22,752 nt of DNA from a virus: IMG/VR virus record IMGVR_UViG_3300036980_000541, positions 1 to 22,752 of that record. One strand, 5' to 3'. The position numbers and the translations under genes were made by a program. Of this stretch, positions 1 through 5,943 are shown piece after piece. The notes beneath the pieces were generated by a model. That model was not told the origin of the DNA. It searched no databases and worked only from the letters and a program-made list of their open reading frames with translations. The stretch's first letter is position 1, and each line of letters starts with the position of its first letter.

Positions 1-159
1 AAAGTGACGTGGTGCGGAAAGGTTGGCAAAGTGGAAGGTCTTGACGGAGAGTTCCGCTATAGCGAGGGTGAGACTGCCTTCCGAATCAGTTACCAGCGCG
101 TCAGTCTTGGCCTTTACGAACTAGTGGACGGACACTGGTTTAGGGCGACGAAAGGATGA
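1..159 (+). CDS. C-terminal fragment of an unidentified phage protein (5' end outside window)
   Basis: An open frame runs from the first base to a TGA at 157-159 and encodes the last 52 residues of a protein that starts upstream. The stop overlaps the ATG of the helicase gene (ATGA at 156-159), so the two genes are probably co-transcribed and translationally coupled. The peptide begins KVTWCGKVGK and ends HWFRATKG. It is rich in aromatic and charged residues with alternating hydrophobics, which suggests a small beta-rich fold. I do not recognise a family and no catalytic motif is visible. The support is the uninterrupted frame and the tight overlap, not homology. Confidence 0.55.
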   Translation, partial: KVTWCGKVGKVEGLDGEFRYSEGETAFRISYQRVSLGLYELVDGHWFRATKG

Positions 160-1583
160 CCCTCTGGCTCCACCAAACCCAGATCCTCAGCGACATCCGC
201 GCCGCCCTAACCCACCCCGAGCATTCCTGCGTCGCAGCGATGCCGACCGGAGCAGGCAAGAGCCGCGTAATGACAACGATGCTGGAAGGTGCCTACCGCA
301 AGGGCAATCCGGCGTTGATCACGGTGCCGAGCCAGGAGATCCTTGACCAGTTCGTCGAGAGCATCGGCGTGCCGGTCGAAGTGCTGCGAGCTGGCAAGAA
401 GCCCGACCTATCGAGGGCGCTGGCTGTGGTCGCCATGAGCCAGACGCTCGCCCGCCGTGACGTGACCTGGCCGGTGCGGCTGATTCTGGACGACGAGATC
501 CACCGCCTGACGGACCAGCGGATCGCCATCGCTGCCCGGCTTGGCAACGCCTATCGCGTAGGCTTTACCGCCACTCCCAGCCGCCTTGCCGGCACCCCGT
601 TGACCGCCTACAGCCCGCATTTGGTCCTTGGCCCACAGGTGCCAGACTTGCAGGCGCTAGGGCTGCTGTCGCCGACCGTGACGTTCCGCGGCCCGTCGCC
701 AAGCCTGCAAGGGATCAAGAAGGTCGCTGGAGACTACTCGCCGCAGGGGTTGCAACAGGCGCACCGCCCGGCGTCGCTGATTGGCGAAGTGCCGAAGTGG
801 TTGAAGCACTGGGGCACGGGTCGGCGGATCATCGGCTTCTCAACCGGCGTGGAGCACTCGGCGGACCTAGTAGCAGCCTGTGGTGCTGCTGGTCTACGGA
901 CAACGGCAATCGACGGCAACACGCCAAGCCTGGACCGAAGGGCGGCGCTCGATGCCTTGCGCGCCGGCTCACTTGACGTGCTCTGGAATTGCATGTTGCT
1001 GGTCGAGGGCTTGAACCTTGTGGAGTGCGACGCGGTATCGCTGAACTTCTCTACACTTTCCGTTGACAAATACATGCAAGCGGTCGGGCGCTGCCTGCGG
1101 ATGAGCCCGCACACGGGCAAGGTCAACGCGCACATCTACGACTTTGGCGGCAACAGCTTCCCAGAGCGGCACGGCTTGGTCGACCAGCCGCGCGATTGGG
1201 AGCAGGGCGGCAAGGTCGCGACCGCCAAGGGTGCGCCCGGTCTGCGGACATGTGAGGAATGCTTGGCGCTGTGGCTTGGTCCTCCGGTGTGCCCCAGGTG
1301 CGGCCACGTTCGCGAAGCCGAGGGGCGCGACTTGCCGCGAATGGTGGTCGGCGAGATGGCGCCGGTGGTCAGCAAAGCGGAGTTGGAGCGGTTGGCGGTT
1401 GTTGGCAGTCGCGCGACTGGACCGCGACCATGCCCGTCTTGGGCTGCAACAGACGCGGACCTGTGGACCAGACTGGAGCGTAAACGGCACCGCGAGGGCT
1501 ACGCGCTAGGCGACGGCAGCCGCGCCCACCCCGGCTGGACGGCTGTAGCCTGGCAGCAGATCAAGTCGCGCGCTCAAGCATAA
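156..1583 (+). CDS. Superfamily 2 DEIH-box helicase with C-terminal zinc ribbon
   Basis: This 475-residue protein carries the SF2 helicase motifs in order: an N-terminal LWLHQTQIL segment (Q-motif-like), Walker A MPTGAGKS (29-36), Walker B DDEIH (112-116), motif III GFTATP (136-141) and motif VI QAVGRCLR (308-315, with the arginine finger). A four-cysteine zinc ribbon follows, with CxxC pairs at C366/C369 and C379/C382. The C-terminal segment around REGYALGDGSRAHPGW resembles tails of phage DEAD-like helicases. It should use ATP hydrolysis to remodel or unwind DNA in phage replication or recombination; the exact substrate cannot be told. Its ATG overlaps the upstream stop. The last 23 bases overlap the convergent minus-strand gene at 1561-1902. 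Confidence 0.92.
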   Translation: MTLWLHQTQILSDIRAALTHPEHSCVAAMPTGAGKSRVMTTMLEGAYRKGNPALITVPSQEILDQFVESIGVPVEVLRAGKKPDLSRALAVVAMSQTLARRDVTWPVRLILDDEIHRLTDQRIAIAARLGNAYRVGFTATPSRLAGTPLTAYSPHLVLGPQVPDLQALGLLSPTVTFRGPSPSLQGIKKVAGDYSPQGLQQAHRPASLIGEVPKWLKHWGTGRRIIGFSTGVEHSADLVAACGAAGLRTTAIDGNTPSLDRRAALDALRAGSLDVLWNCMLLVEGLNLVECDAVSLNFSTLSVDKYMQAVGRCLRMSPHTGKVNAHIYDFGGNSFPERHGLVDQPRDWEQGGKVATAKGAPGLRTCEECLALWLGPPVCPRCGHVREAEGRDLPRMVVGEMAPVVSKAELERLAVVGSRATGPRPCPSWAATDADLWTRLERKRHREGYALGDGSRAHPGWTAVAWQQIKSRAQA

Positions 1584-1902
1584 GGAATTCCTCAGTGTCC
1601 ATTCGCATATACACCTTGTTCCCGCCAGAGCCGTAGACCAAGGCGATGTTGTCAAGGATGAACCAAAAGGAGTCAAACCCAACACGCCCCTTGCATCCCG
1701 GCACAATGAAGCGAGGGTGGTTGACGCGGAACTCAGGGTCTTGCAGCAGCGCCAACTCACTGATCGCCTCCTCGTAAGCGGTGCCGAGGATGACTGTCTT
1801 GGGTTCCTTCTGGCAGTACGGCTTGGCGGCACGGATGATGCGCGCCATCTTGGCCAGGTCGAGCACCTGCGGCACCTTGGGTCTGCGCTGGCGACCGCTC
1901 AC
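1561..1902 (-). CDS. Unknown 113-residue protein, third gene of the recombinase operon
   Basis: This reading frame starts at GTG 1902-1900, which overlaps the recombinase stop by four bases (GTGA on the minus strand). A GAGG Shine-Dalgarno at 1914-1911 lies eight bases upstream, so translational coupling to the recombinase is likely. The protein is basic at the N-terminus (MSGRQRRPK), has a helical middle (residues about 14-55) and a beta-rich C-terminal half with GFDSFWFILDNIALVYGSGG. I recognise no family. Its place behind an HTH protein and a serine recombinase suggests a recombination accessory or host-interaction role, but that is context only. It ends within the 3' end of the convergent helicase gene. 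Confidence 0.7.
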   Translation of the reverse strand: MSGRQRRPKVPQVLDLAKMARIIRAAKPYCQKEPKTVILGTAYEEAISELALLQDPEFRVNHPRFIVPGCKGRVGFDSFWFILDNIALVYGSGGNKVYMRMDTEEFLMLERAT

Positions 1903-2585
1903 GACACCATCCTCTGCACCTGCTGGGGGGCGAACACGGTGCCCTTGCGGGTGGCAAAGCCGGCGAGCTGCAACTCCACGCCGATGTCGCGCAGGGAGTA
2001 GCCTTGCCCGCGGAGTTTGCGAGCGAGGACGATGGCGCGCTGCTCGTTGGCGTCGTCGACCAGCACGCCGCCTTCTACCCGCTTGCCAACCAGCACGCCG
2101 CCTTCTACCCGCTTGCCAACCGGCACCGAGCCCGTACGCTCCCCGCGAGCCTTCTTGGCAGCCAGGGCGGCTTTGGTGCGGGCGACGATCATCTCGCGCT
2201 CCAGCTCGGCCACGGCGTCGAGGATGCGGCGCATGAACTTGTCAGTCGGGCCTTCTCCGTCCACGCCACCGTCTACAGTGCAGAGCCGTGCGCCGACCTT
2301 GGCCACTTCGCGCTCAGTGAGGATGGACACCAGCGGGTCGCGGGCGATACGGTCGCGCTTGTGGGCGACGAGGAAGTCTGCGGAGTGAACGCTTAGGTCG
2401 GCCAACGCGGCGAGCAGACCGTAGCGCGCTGCGATGTCCGCCTTTCCGCTAACGTGTTCCTCATGGTAGGCGAGGACGTTGACATTGTTGAGTGCAGCCC
2501 AGGCGTCGATGGCTGCCCGCTGCACGTCGATGCCGTTCTCTTGCTTGTTGGTACTGACCCGTAGCAGAGCGATTGCCGTCTTCAT
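1899..2585 (-). CDS. Small serine recombinase (resolvase/invertase-type) with tandem-repeat linker
   Basis: The 228-residue protein has an N-terminal resolvase catalytic domain with the nucleophile S11 in RVSTNKQ, HVSGKAD (44-50), and DRIARDP (78-84) supplying the conserved arginines R79 and R82. The long helix AELEREMIVARTKAALAAKKARG (about 126-148) typically carries the dimer interface and DNA contacts. The C-terminal part (about 180-228, GQGYSLRDIGVELQLAGFATRKG) is an HTH of the kind that follows serine recombinase catalytic domains. It lacks the long zinc/coiled-coil region of large serine integrases. Between the domains lies an exact ten-residue tandem duplication (156-175). Its ATG overlaps the upstream HTH gene stop (ATGA). 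It probably performs site-specific integration, excision, inversion or dimer resolution for the phage; which one cannot be decided here. Confidence 0.93.
   Translation of the reverse strand: MKTAIALLRVSTNKQENGIDVQRAAIDAWAALNNVNVLAYHEEHVSGKADIAARYGLLAALADLSVHSADFLVAHKRDRIARDPLVSILTEREVAKVGARLCTVDGGVDGEGPTDKFMRRILDAVAELEREMIVARTKAALAAKKARGERTGSVPVGKRVEGGVLVGKRVEGGVLVDDANEQRAIVLARKLRGQGYSLRDIGVELQLAGFATRKGTVFAPQQVQRMVS
2061..2120. repeat. Perfect 2 x 30-bp tandem repeat inside the recombinase gene
   Basis: Bases 2061-2090 and 2091-2120 are identical. Because 30 bp is ten codons, the duplication preserves the reading frame and gives two copies of GKRVEGGVLV-type sequence in the linker between catalytic and DNA-binding domains. 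The perfect identity at all codon positions suggests a recent slippage or duplication event. Confidence 0.98.
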
Positions 2586-2749
2586 TGTCCCACCACCACC
2601 CGCAGCGCTTCGACTGCGGCAACGTCAATCCAGATGCGACCGCCAATCTTCTCGGCGGTCAGTCGCTTCTTGGCGATCCAACTGCGAACGGTGCCGGGCT
2701 TTACGCCCATCCGCTTTGCAGCCTCTGCCGGTGTCAACTTGCCTTCCAT
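2582..2749 (-). CDS. Excisionase/MerR-type helix-turn-helix protein (55 aa)
   Basis: A short minus-strand gene begins at ATG 2749-2747 with GGAGG at 2758-2754 and ends at 2582, where its stop overlaps the recombinase ATG (ATGA). The product reads LTPAEAAKRMGVKPGTVRSW near its start and then KRLTAEKIGGRIWID, followed by a short helix. This is the classic HTH_17 / excisionase layout of a winged-helix DNA-binding domain. Two roles are plausible: a recombination directionality factor for the adjacent recombinase, or a repressor acting at the GTAGCGT repeats just upstream. The arrangement of a MerR-like HTH immediately before a serine catalytic domain resembles IS607-type recombinases, but here it is split into two coupled genes. 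Confidence 0.85.
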   Translation of the reverse strand: MEGKLTPAEAAKRMGVKPGTVRSWIAKKRLTAEKIGGRIWIDVAAVEALRVVVGQ

Positions 2750-2762
2750 CGGTCCTCCACCC

Positions 2763-2814
2763 GTAGCGTAAATCGCGCTTGTAGCGTTGTCAACCCTCTT
2801 GACGTTTGTAGCGT
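2763..2814. promoter_or_regulatory. Three GTAGCGT direct repeats, putative operators
   Basis: GTAGCGT occurs at 2763-2769, 2781-2787 and 2808-2814, with start-to-start spacings of 18 and 27 bases. The last two share the longer form TTGTAGCGTT. The first overlaps the minus-strand -10 box, the second lies against the minus-strand -35 box, and the third lies in the plus-strand promoter spacer. A protein bound here would affect both divergent promoters. The HTH protein encoded at 2582-2749 is the nearest candidate ligand. The repeats are directly visible; the operator function is inferred. Confidence 0.6.
2765..2793 (-). promoter_or_regulatory. Putative sigma70-type promoter for the HTH-recombinase operon
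   Basis: On the minus strand a perfect -35 TTGACA (2793-2788) is followed after 17 bases by TACGCT (2770-2765), a weak -10. Transcription would start close to 2758, at the Shine-Dalgarno of the HTH gene, giving a very short leader. A weak -10 box is compatible with a regulated promoter. Confidence 0.5.
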
Positions 2815-2827
2815 TTGGCGATAGAGT
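2799..2827 (+). promoter_or_regulatory. Putative sigma70-type promoter for the rightward genes
   Basis: A -35 box TTGACG (2799-2804, five of six consensus bases) is separated by 17 bases from TAGAGT (2822-2827, four of six). Predicted initiation near 2834 leaves a short leader containing the GGAGG at 2835-2839 that precedes the ATG at 2846. Its -35 box is only five bases from the opposing minus-strand -35 box. Confidence 0.55.
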
Positions 2828-2845
2828 CTGGGGCGGAGGTTCCCA

Positions 2846-3094
2846 ATGACTGAGAAGCGCACCCGCAAACTAGGCCAACTGAAGTGGTGCCGTTGCGACG
2901 AACGCCACGGCTGGATGCAAGATGTCGCCGTGCCCGGCATGGACGACATCACCGACGCCATCGCCGCCAAGAAGGCGCTCGCCGACCACCTGACCACGCT
3001 CAGCGAGGACGTGGAAGGGCAGAAGTTCCGCCTCATCCGCGACGTGGAGGAGGTGGAGCCCAAGGTCCAGGTGCAGCGCAAGGTCCACTTCTAA
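2846..3094 (+). CDS. Unknown 82-residue early phage protein
   Basis: This is the first rightward gene after the divergent promoter region. The ATG is preceded by GGAGG at 2835-2839 with a six-base spacer, and the TAA shares its last base with the next gene start (TAATG). The basic N-terminus (MTEKRTRKLGQLKW) leads to CRCDERHGW, a small C-x-C plus H cluster that might bind metal. A helical segment follows (DDITDAIAAKKALADHL), and an acidic then basic tail with VEEVEPKVQVQRKV. I recognise no family. As the first gene leaving a regulated promoter it could be an early regulatory or accessory protein, but that is position only. Confidence 0.72.
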   Translation: MTEKRTRKLGQLKWCRCDERHGWMQDVAVPGMDDITDAIAAKKALADHLTTLSEDVEGQKFRLIRDVEEVEPKVQVQRKVHF

Positions 3095-3570
3095 TGGACT
3101 TCCCAGCAAACCTGCAAGAAGTGCCATGGTTGGACCAAGCGCCCGAGGAAAAGGAGCGCCAAACCGGCTTGCGCCTGTTCCGAGCCTGGGCAGCCCCCGG
3201 CACCATGGACCAAAGCGCGACCGAGGAGGCGTTTGCCATCCACGCGCCCGCCGAGGACGGCAAAAAGGCGCTGGATCTGGCCATGGCGCTGGAGATTTCG
3301 CCCAACCTGACCGTCCGCTACCAGAAAAACATCAAGTTCTGGGGCCAAACGGTGCTGGAGAGCAAGGTCGACATCGATGCGGTCAACCCAATCGAGCTTG
3401 ACTGCACGTTCACGCTGTCTTTCGAGAGCGCCGACGAGCTTTTCTCCGTTTCCGGCGACAAAACGGTGTCGGAACTGGCGTTTGAAGTGCTTTTGCCCAC
3501 GGTTCGCGCTGTTTCCATGGAGATGATCGCGTTTGCCGGCACGATGTTGCAGGCCAAGGAGAGAAAGTGA
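3094..3570 (+). CDS. Unknown 158-residue phage protein
   Basis: The gene starts at ATG 3094, overlapping the previous stop by one base, and ends in a GTGA overlap with the next gene. The frame stays open upstream to 2884, but that stretch lies inside the preceding gene, so the start at 3094 is preferred. The product begins MDFPANLQEVPWLDQ. It has a charged helical N-terminal third and a central beta-rich region (about 68-112) containing LTVRYQKNIKFWGQTVLES and IELDCTFTLSFES. A hydrophobic C-terminal helix follows and a basic end (KERK). No enzymatic motif is visible and I do not recognise a family. Confidence 0.75.
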   Translation: MDFPANLQEVPWLDQAPEEKERQTGLRLFRAWAAPGTMDQSATEEAFAIHAPAEDGKKALDLAMALEISPNLTVRYQKNIKFWGQTVLESKVDIDAVNPIELDCTFTLSFESADELFSVSGDKTVSELAFEVLLPTVRAVSMEMIAFAGTMLQAKERK

Positions 3571-4124
3571 GCAAGTCCTACCATCGCCCCTACACGGCAG
3601 CCGAGTTCAAGGCGATCAAGTCCTGCCCCCGCGAGACAACGCTTGATGAGTACATGCTCATTGCGTCCTACGAGTGGAACGTCCGCTACAGGAACCACAT
3701 CCCCGGCGCAATCCTGCTAAATCTCTACCATTTGGTCACGCGCAGCCACGTTTCCTGCATCCGCAACGGCAAAGAGAGCTTCTGGAACCCCGACTACTCG
3801 TTCCGCGAGGAGCCGCCAGCGCCGACCATGCCAATCTCACCCGACACCCTGCCTGCGCCTGACAACGACACGCCGATGCCGGCCACGGTCAAAGGCCCCA
3901 AGCGCGAGATGATTGCCCGGCAGATCCTCGGCCTGTTCTGGGAGGGCAAGCCGGTGCAAATCCACAATATCATCCGCAAGATGCTGACGGTGCAGATTGA
4001 GGAGGAAGCGACCCGCAACGTGGTCAGTGCCCTGCGCGTAGGCGGCGTCTTGTCCAACCCGGCTAAGGGTATCTACGCCCGCGTTGACCCCGATGCCCCC
4101 GCCACCGAGGCAGCCGATGCATAA
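3567..4124 (+). CDS. Unknown 185-residue protein with C-terminal winged-helix-like domain
   Basis: The start is GTG 3567, overlapping the upstream TGA (GTGA) and preceded by AAGGAG at 3557-3562. Residues 1-75 (YHRPYTAAEF ... LYHLVTRSHVSC) look globular and helical. A proline-rich linker (about 81-108, PAPTMPISPDTLPAPDND) joins them to a basic C-terminal domain (about 110-172). That domain has a helix-helix-helix-wing pattern around KREMIARQILGLFWEGKPV, ATRNVVSALRVGGVL and GIYARV, typical of winged-helix DNA-binding modules. It may be a phage transcriptional regulator or DNA-binding packaging accessory. The fold assignment is inferred from hydrophobic patterning, not from a recognised family. 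Confidence 0.75.
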   Translation: MSKSYHRPYTAAEFKAIKSCPRETTLDEYMLIASYEWNVRYRNHIPGAILLNLYHLVTRSHVSCIRNGKESFWNPDYSFREEPPAPTMPISPDTLPAPDNDTPMPATVKGPKREMIARQILGLFWEGKPVQIHNIIRKMLTVQIEEEATRNVVSALRVGGVLSNPAKGIYARVDPDAPATEAADA

Positions 4125-4623
4125 CGTCAAAATCACAGGCGAAGTCTACGGCGAGCCCGACGACGGCGCTGTGCCGGACGTGGTGCTGTCGGTGCCGCAG
4201 ACGGAAGCGGCAGCCATCATGCTGTTAGTCCGCACCGACGCGCTGATCCGCAGCCTAGCCCGCCTGATTGGCGAGCGCATACCGGGCGACAAGGTGCCGC
4301 AGCAAATCAAGACGCTCGGCAGCGACACCGCCGACAACACGGTGGTCCTAGCCCGGTCGCTTGCTTCGGCAGCGCTTGAGAAGATGGACGAGGACCGCAC
4401 CCGCGACCCCAACCTGGTCGCCGTGCGGCACCTGACGCAGGACTATTGGGCGGCGCTGGGCAAGATCCGCACCGACCGCGACAGCGCTCCCGGCGTCGAG
4501 TTGGCGTGCCGGTTCATGCACGCGCTGCACTTGGTCCTGCACGCCGAAACGTCGCCCGCACAGAAGGGCGAGGCGCTGGTCAAGTGGAAGGAGTACAAGG
4601 AGAAGATCCTGTGTCGCTGCTGA
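4117..4623 (+). CDS. Unknown 168-residue, mostly helical phage protein
   Basis: The preferred start is ATG 4117 (MHNVKITGEVYGEP), which overlaps the previous gene by eight bases and has GAGG about five bases upstream. An in-frame ATG at 4084 would lengthen it by 11 proline-rich residues and increase the overlap. After a short acidic N-terminus the product is predicted to be largely helical (TEAAAIMLLVRTDALIRSL, NTVVLARSLASAALEKM). The lysine-rich end carries KWKEYKEK and a final CRC. There is no recognisable catalytic motif. The position among small genes just upstream of the terminase suggests a packaging or DNA-binding accessory, but no function is claimed. Confidence 0.72.
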   Translation: MHNVKITGEVYGEPDDGAVPDVVLSVPQTEAAAIMLLVRTDALIRSLARLIGERIPGDKVPQQIKTLGSDTADNTVVLARSLASAALEKMDEDRTRDPNLVAVRHLTQDYWAALGKIRTDRDSAPGVELACRFMHALHLVLHAETSPAQKGEALVKWKEYKEKILCRC

Positions 4624-5375
4624 TCAACACCGACGCCATGGAGGTAGTGGACAACTACTCATGGCGCAGGATGAAGTCGCAGAAGCCGCTGCCACAAGTG
4701 CCAGAGCGGTACTTGGAGTTCAGCGTCAGGGTGGCCCAGGCGCTCGACAAGGAGCCCGCGTACCACGCCAAGATTGCGGCCCCGTTCGTGGCCATGGAGC
4801 TTTGCGTTGGATTGTGGTTTGGGTTCATGCACTATGGGTTCATCGGGCCTGACCAGTACGGCAGGCTCACTGGGCAGTCTCCGCGGGAAGTGCTCAAGAA
4901 CGCGAGGTTAGCAGATGCGCTCATCCGTTGGTGGCAAGAAGTCGGCTACCCGTACATCACCCGCCGCGACGACGTACTCGCCCGCAGGCGGCACCGCATC
5001 CTTGACGCCAGCGCCCCAGGCCACGGTCGACTTGAGGACGCCTTCGCCCACCACAGAGGCATCCAAGCCCACGCCTGCCGATCACTACGACTTGGCCGAG
5101 GTCTTGCCAGCACTGCCGAACTCGATGAGTTATGCGCCGGTGTCCACGCTCGGCACCGATGCGTCGTCCGACATCGATCTCACGGGGCGGGAGCTTGCAT
5201 CCTTTGCGCTGTCCCTATCCCCTGGGAAGTTGTCGCAGACGGACCTGAAGGCAGCCGGCATCCTGCTAATGGCACAAGCCGCCGGAGCTGGGCAGCTAAA
5301 AGAAGCAAACTCGGCGCTGACCACGCTGACAAAGTTGGTGGCACCACCAGCGGCGGGAAAGACAGTAACGAATAA
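4611..5375 (+). CDS. Unknown protein; N-terminal part convincing, C-terminal part overlaps the next gene heavily
   Basis: GTG 4611 has AAGGAG at 4597-4602 eight bases upstream and overlaps the previous gene by 13 bases. The first 110 or so residues look like a real protein rich in aromatics (RYLEFSVRVAQALDK, AMELCVGLWFGFMHYGF, ALIRWWQEVGYPYI). The frame stays open to 5375 (254 residues), but from about 5040 the translation becomes rich in Arg, His and Cys. It resembles an out-of-frame reading of the gene at 4915-5439. Either the two genes truly overlap by about 460 bases, or a frameshift joins this N-terminus to the other frame. No family is recognised. A small terminase-related role fits the location but is unproven. 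Confidence 0.5.
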   Translation: MSLLINTDAMEVVDNYSWRRMKSQKPLPQVPERYLEFSVRVAQALDKEPAYHAKIAAPFVAMELCVGLWFGFMHYGFIGPDQYGRLTGQSPREVLKNARLADALIRWWQEVGYPYITRRDDVLARRRHRILDASAPGHGRLEDAFAHHRGIQAHACRSLRLGRGLASTAELDELCAGVHARHRCVVRHRSHGAGACILCAVPIPWEVVADGPEGSRHPANGTSRRSWAAKRSKLGADHADKVGGTTSGGKDSNE

Positions 5376-5439
5376 CACTGTGATCATTGGCGCTTTGGAG
5401 CGGATTCGTAGGCGGCAAGGGGTTTTGGAGGGGGAGTAG
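4915..5439 (+). CDS. Unknown 174-residue protein upstream of terminase; small-terminase candidate by position
   Basis: ATG 4915 has GAGG at 4904-4907 with a seven-base spacer. Residues 1-60 are low-complexity and Ser/Thr/Pro/Ala-rich (disordered). The remainder is a coherent helical domain: GRELASFALSLSPGKLSQTDLKAAGILLMAQ, a helix through LKEANSALTTLTKLV, then NNTVIIGALERIRRRQGVLEGE at the end. This C-terminal half has the amino-acid texture of a real protein, and its stop abuts the next ATG. A small terminase subunit commonly lies just before the large subunit and ends in a helical oligomerisation or interaction tail. That is the best guess, based on position and length rather than a recognised motif. 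Confidence 0.7.
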   Translation: MRSSVGGKKSATRTSPAATTYSPAGGTASLTPAPQATVDLRTPSPTTEASKPTPADHYDLAEVLPALPNSMSYAPVSTLGTDASSDIDLTGRELASFALSLSPGKLSQTDLKAAGILLMAQAAGAGQLKEANSALTTLTKLVAPPAAGKTVTNNTVIIGALERIRRRQGVLEGE

Positions 5440-5943
5440 ATGGCTGCTATTGACAAACTAATCGCTGAAGTGCGCGCCAACCCGCCGCACCCTAAAAGCC
5501 CGTTGCCGTGGAAGACGCACGCCGAGTACGGCGACGTGAGCGACAGCGGCAACGTGGGTGTGGTGGCAGATATTGAACAGGCGAACGCTGGCCATATTGT
5601 CGCTGCCGTCAACGCTATCGGTCCACTAATTAAGGAGGTTGGGCGGTTGCAATCATTGTTGGACGCCACAGGTGTTCAGCAAATCGACGGCGGCTGGAAG
5701 ATAATGGTCGGCAATTCGATTGGCCTTGGAGCGACGCCTGGCGACGCTATTGAGGCGGTCATTGATGCGGAGGCTCATCGTCGTACCGCTGAATCTCGCG
5801 AAGAAGCGAACTTTTACAGAGAACTGCACAACAAGACGTGCCCAACCGTAGACAAATTTGTGTACGGGAGTTGCAACTGCCGTCTGTCGGTGCAAATCGA
5901 AAGGAATCGCCTCAGCGCGGGCAGCGGCTCAAACGAAACCTAA
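5440..5943 (+). CDS. Phage accessory protein with WK...DSxG...IVAAVNA-type N-terminal domain
   Basis: The ATG directly follows the previous TAG, with a strong purine-rich GGAGGGGGAG at 5427-5436. The N-terminal part (PLPWKTHAEYGDVSDSGNVG, then IEQANAGHIVAAVNAI) matches a pattern I know from many small accessory phage proteins of unknown function. In these, a tryptophan is followed by a D-x-G turn and an IVAAVNA helix. The middle (about 84-113) resembles a short strand-helix unit. The C-terminal part has H130, C134, C145 and C147, a possible metal site. By eye the gene uses more A and T at third positions than its neighbours, which suggests separate acquisition between the pre-terminase genes and the terminase. 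Confidence 0.75.
   Translation: MAAIDKLIAEVRANPPHPKSPLPWKTHAEYGDVSDSGNVGVVADIEQANAGHIVAAVNAIGPLIKEVGRLQSLLDATGVQQIDGGWKIMVGNSIGLGATPGDAIEAVIDAEAHRRTAESREEANFYRELHNKTCPTVDKFVYGSCNCRLSVQIERNRLSAGSGSNET

Noticed and set aside
1144-1509. A plus-strand frame inside the helicase gene
   Set aside because: It is an alternative frame of the helicase zinc-ribbon region with an Arg/Trp-rich shadow composition and no ribosome site.
2750-2845. A phage attachment site near the recombinase
   Set aside because: No tRNA end, core duplication or palindromic att-like site could be recognised; the repeats fit promoter control better.
2884-3093. Upstream extension of the 3094-3570 gene
   Set aside because: It overlaps the complete gene at 2846-3094 in another frame and reads as an Arg/His-rich shadow; TAATG at 3092-3096 gives a natural start.
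5631-5649. Internal AAGGAGG followed by an in-frame TTG at 5647, suggesting a shorter second product
   Set aside because: The bases also encode Ile-Lys-Glu-Val of a continuous helix and TTG is a rare start, so an internal start is not supported.
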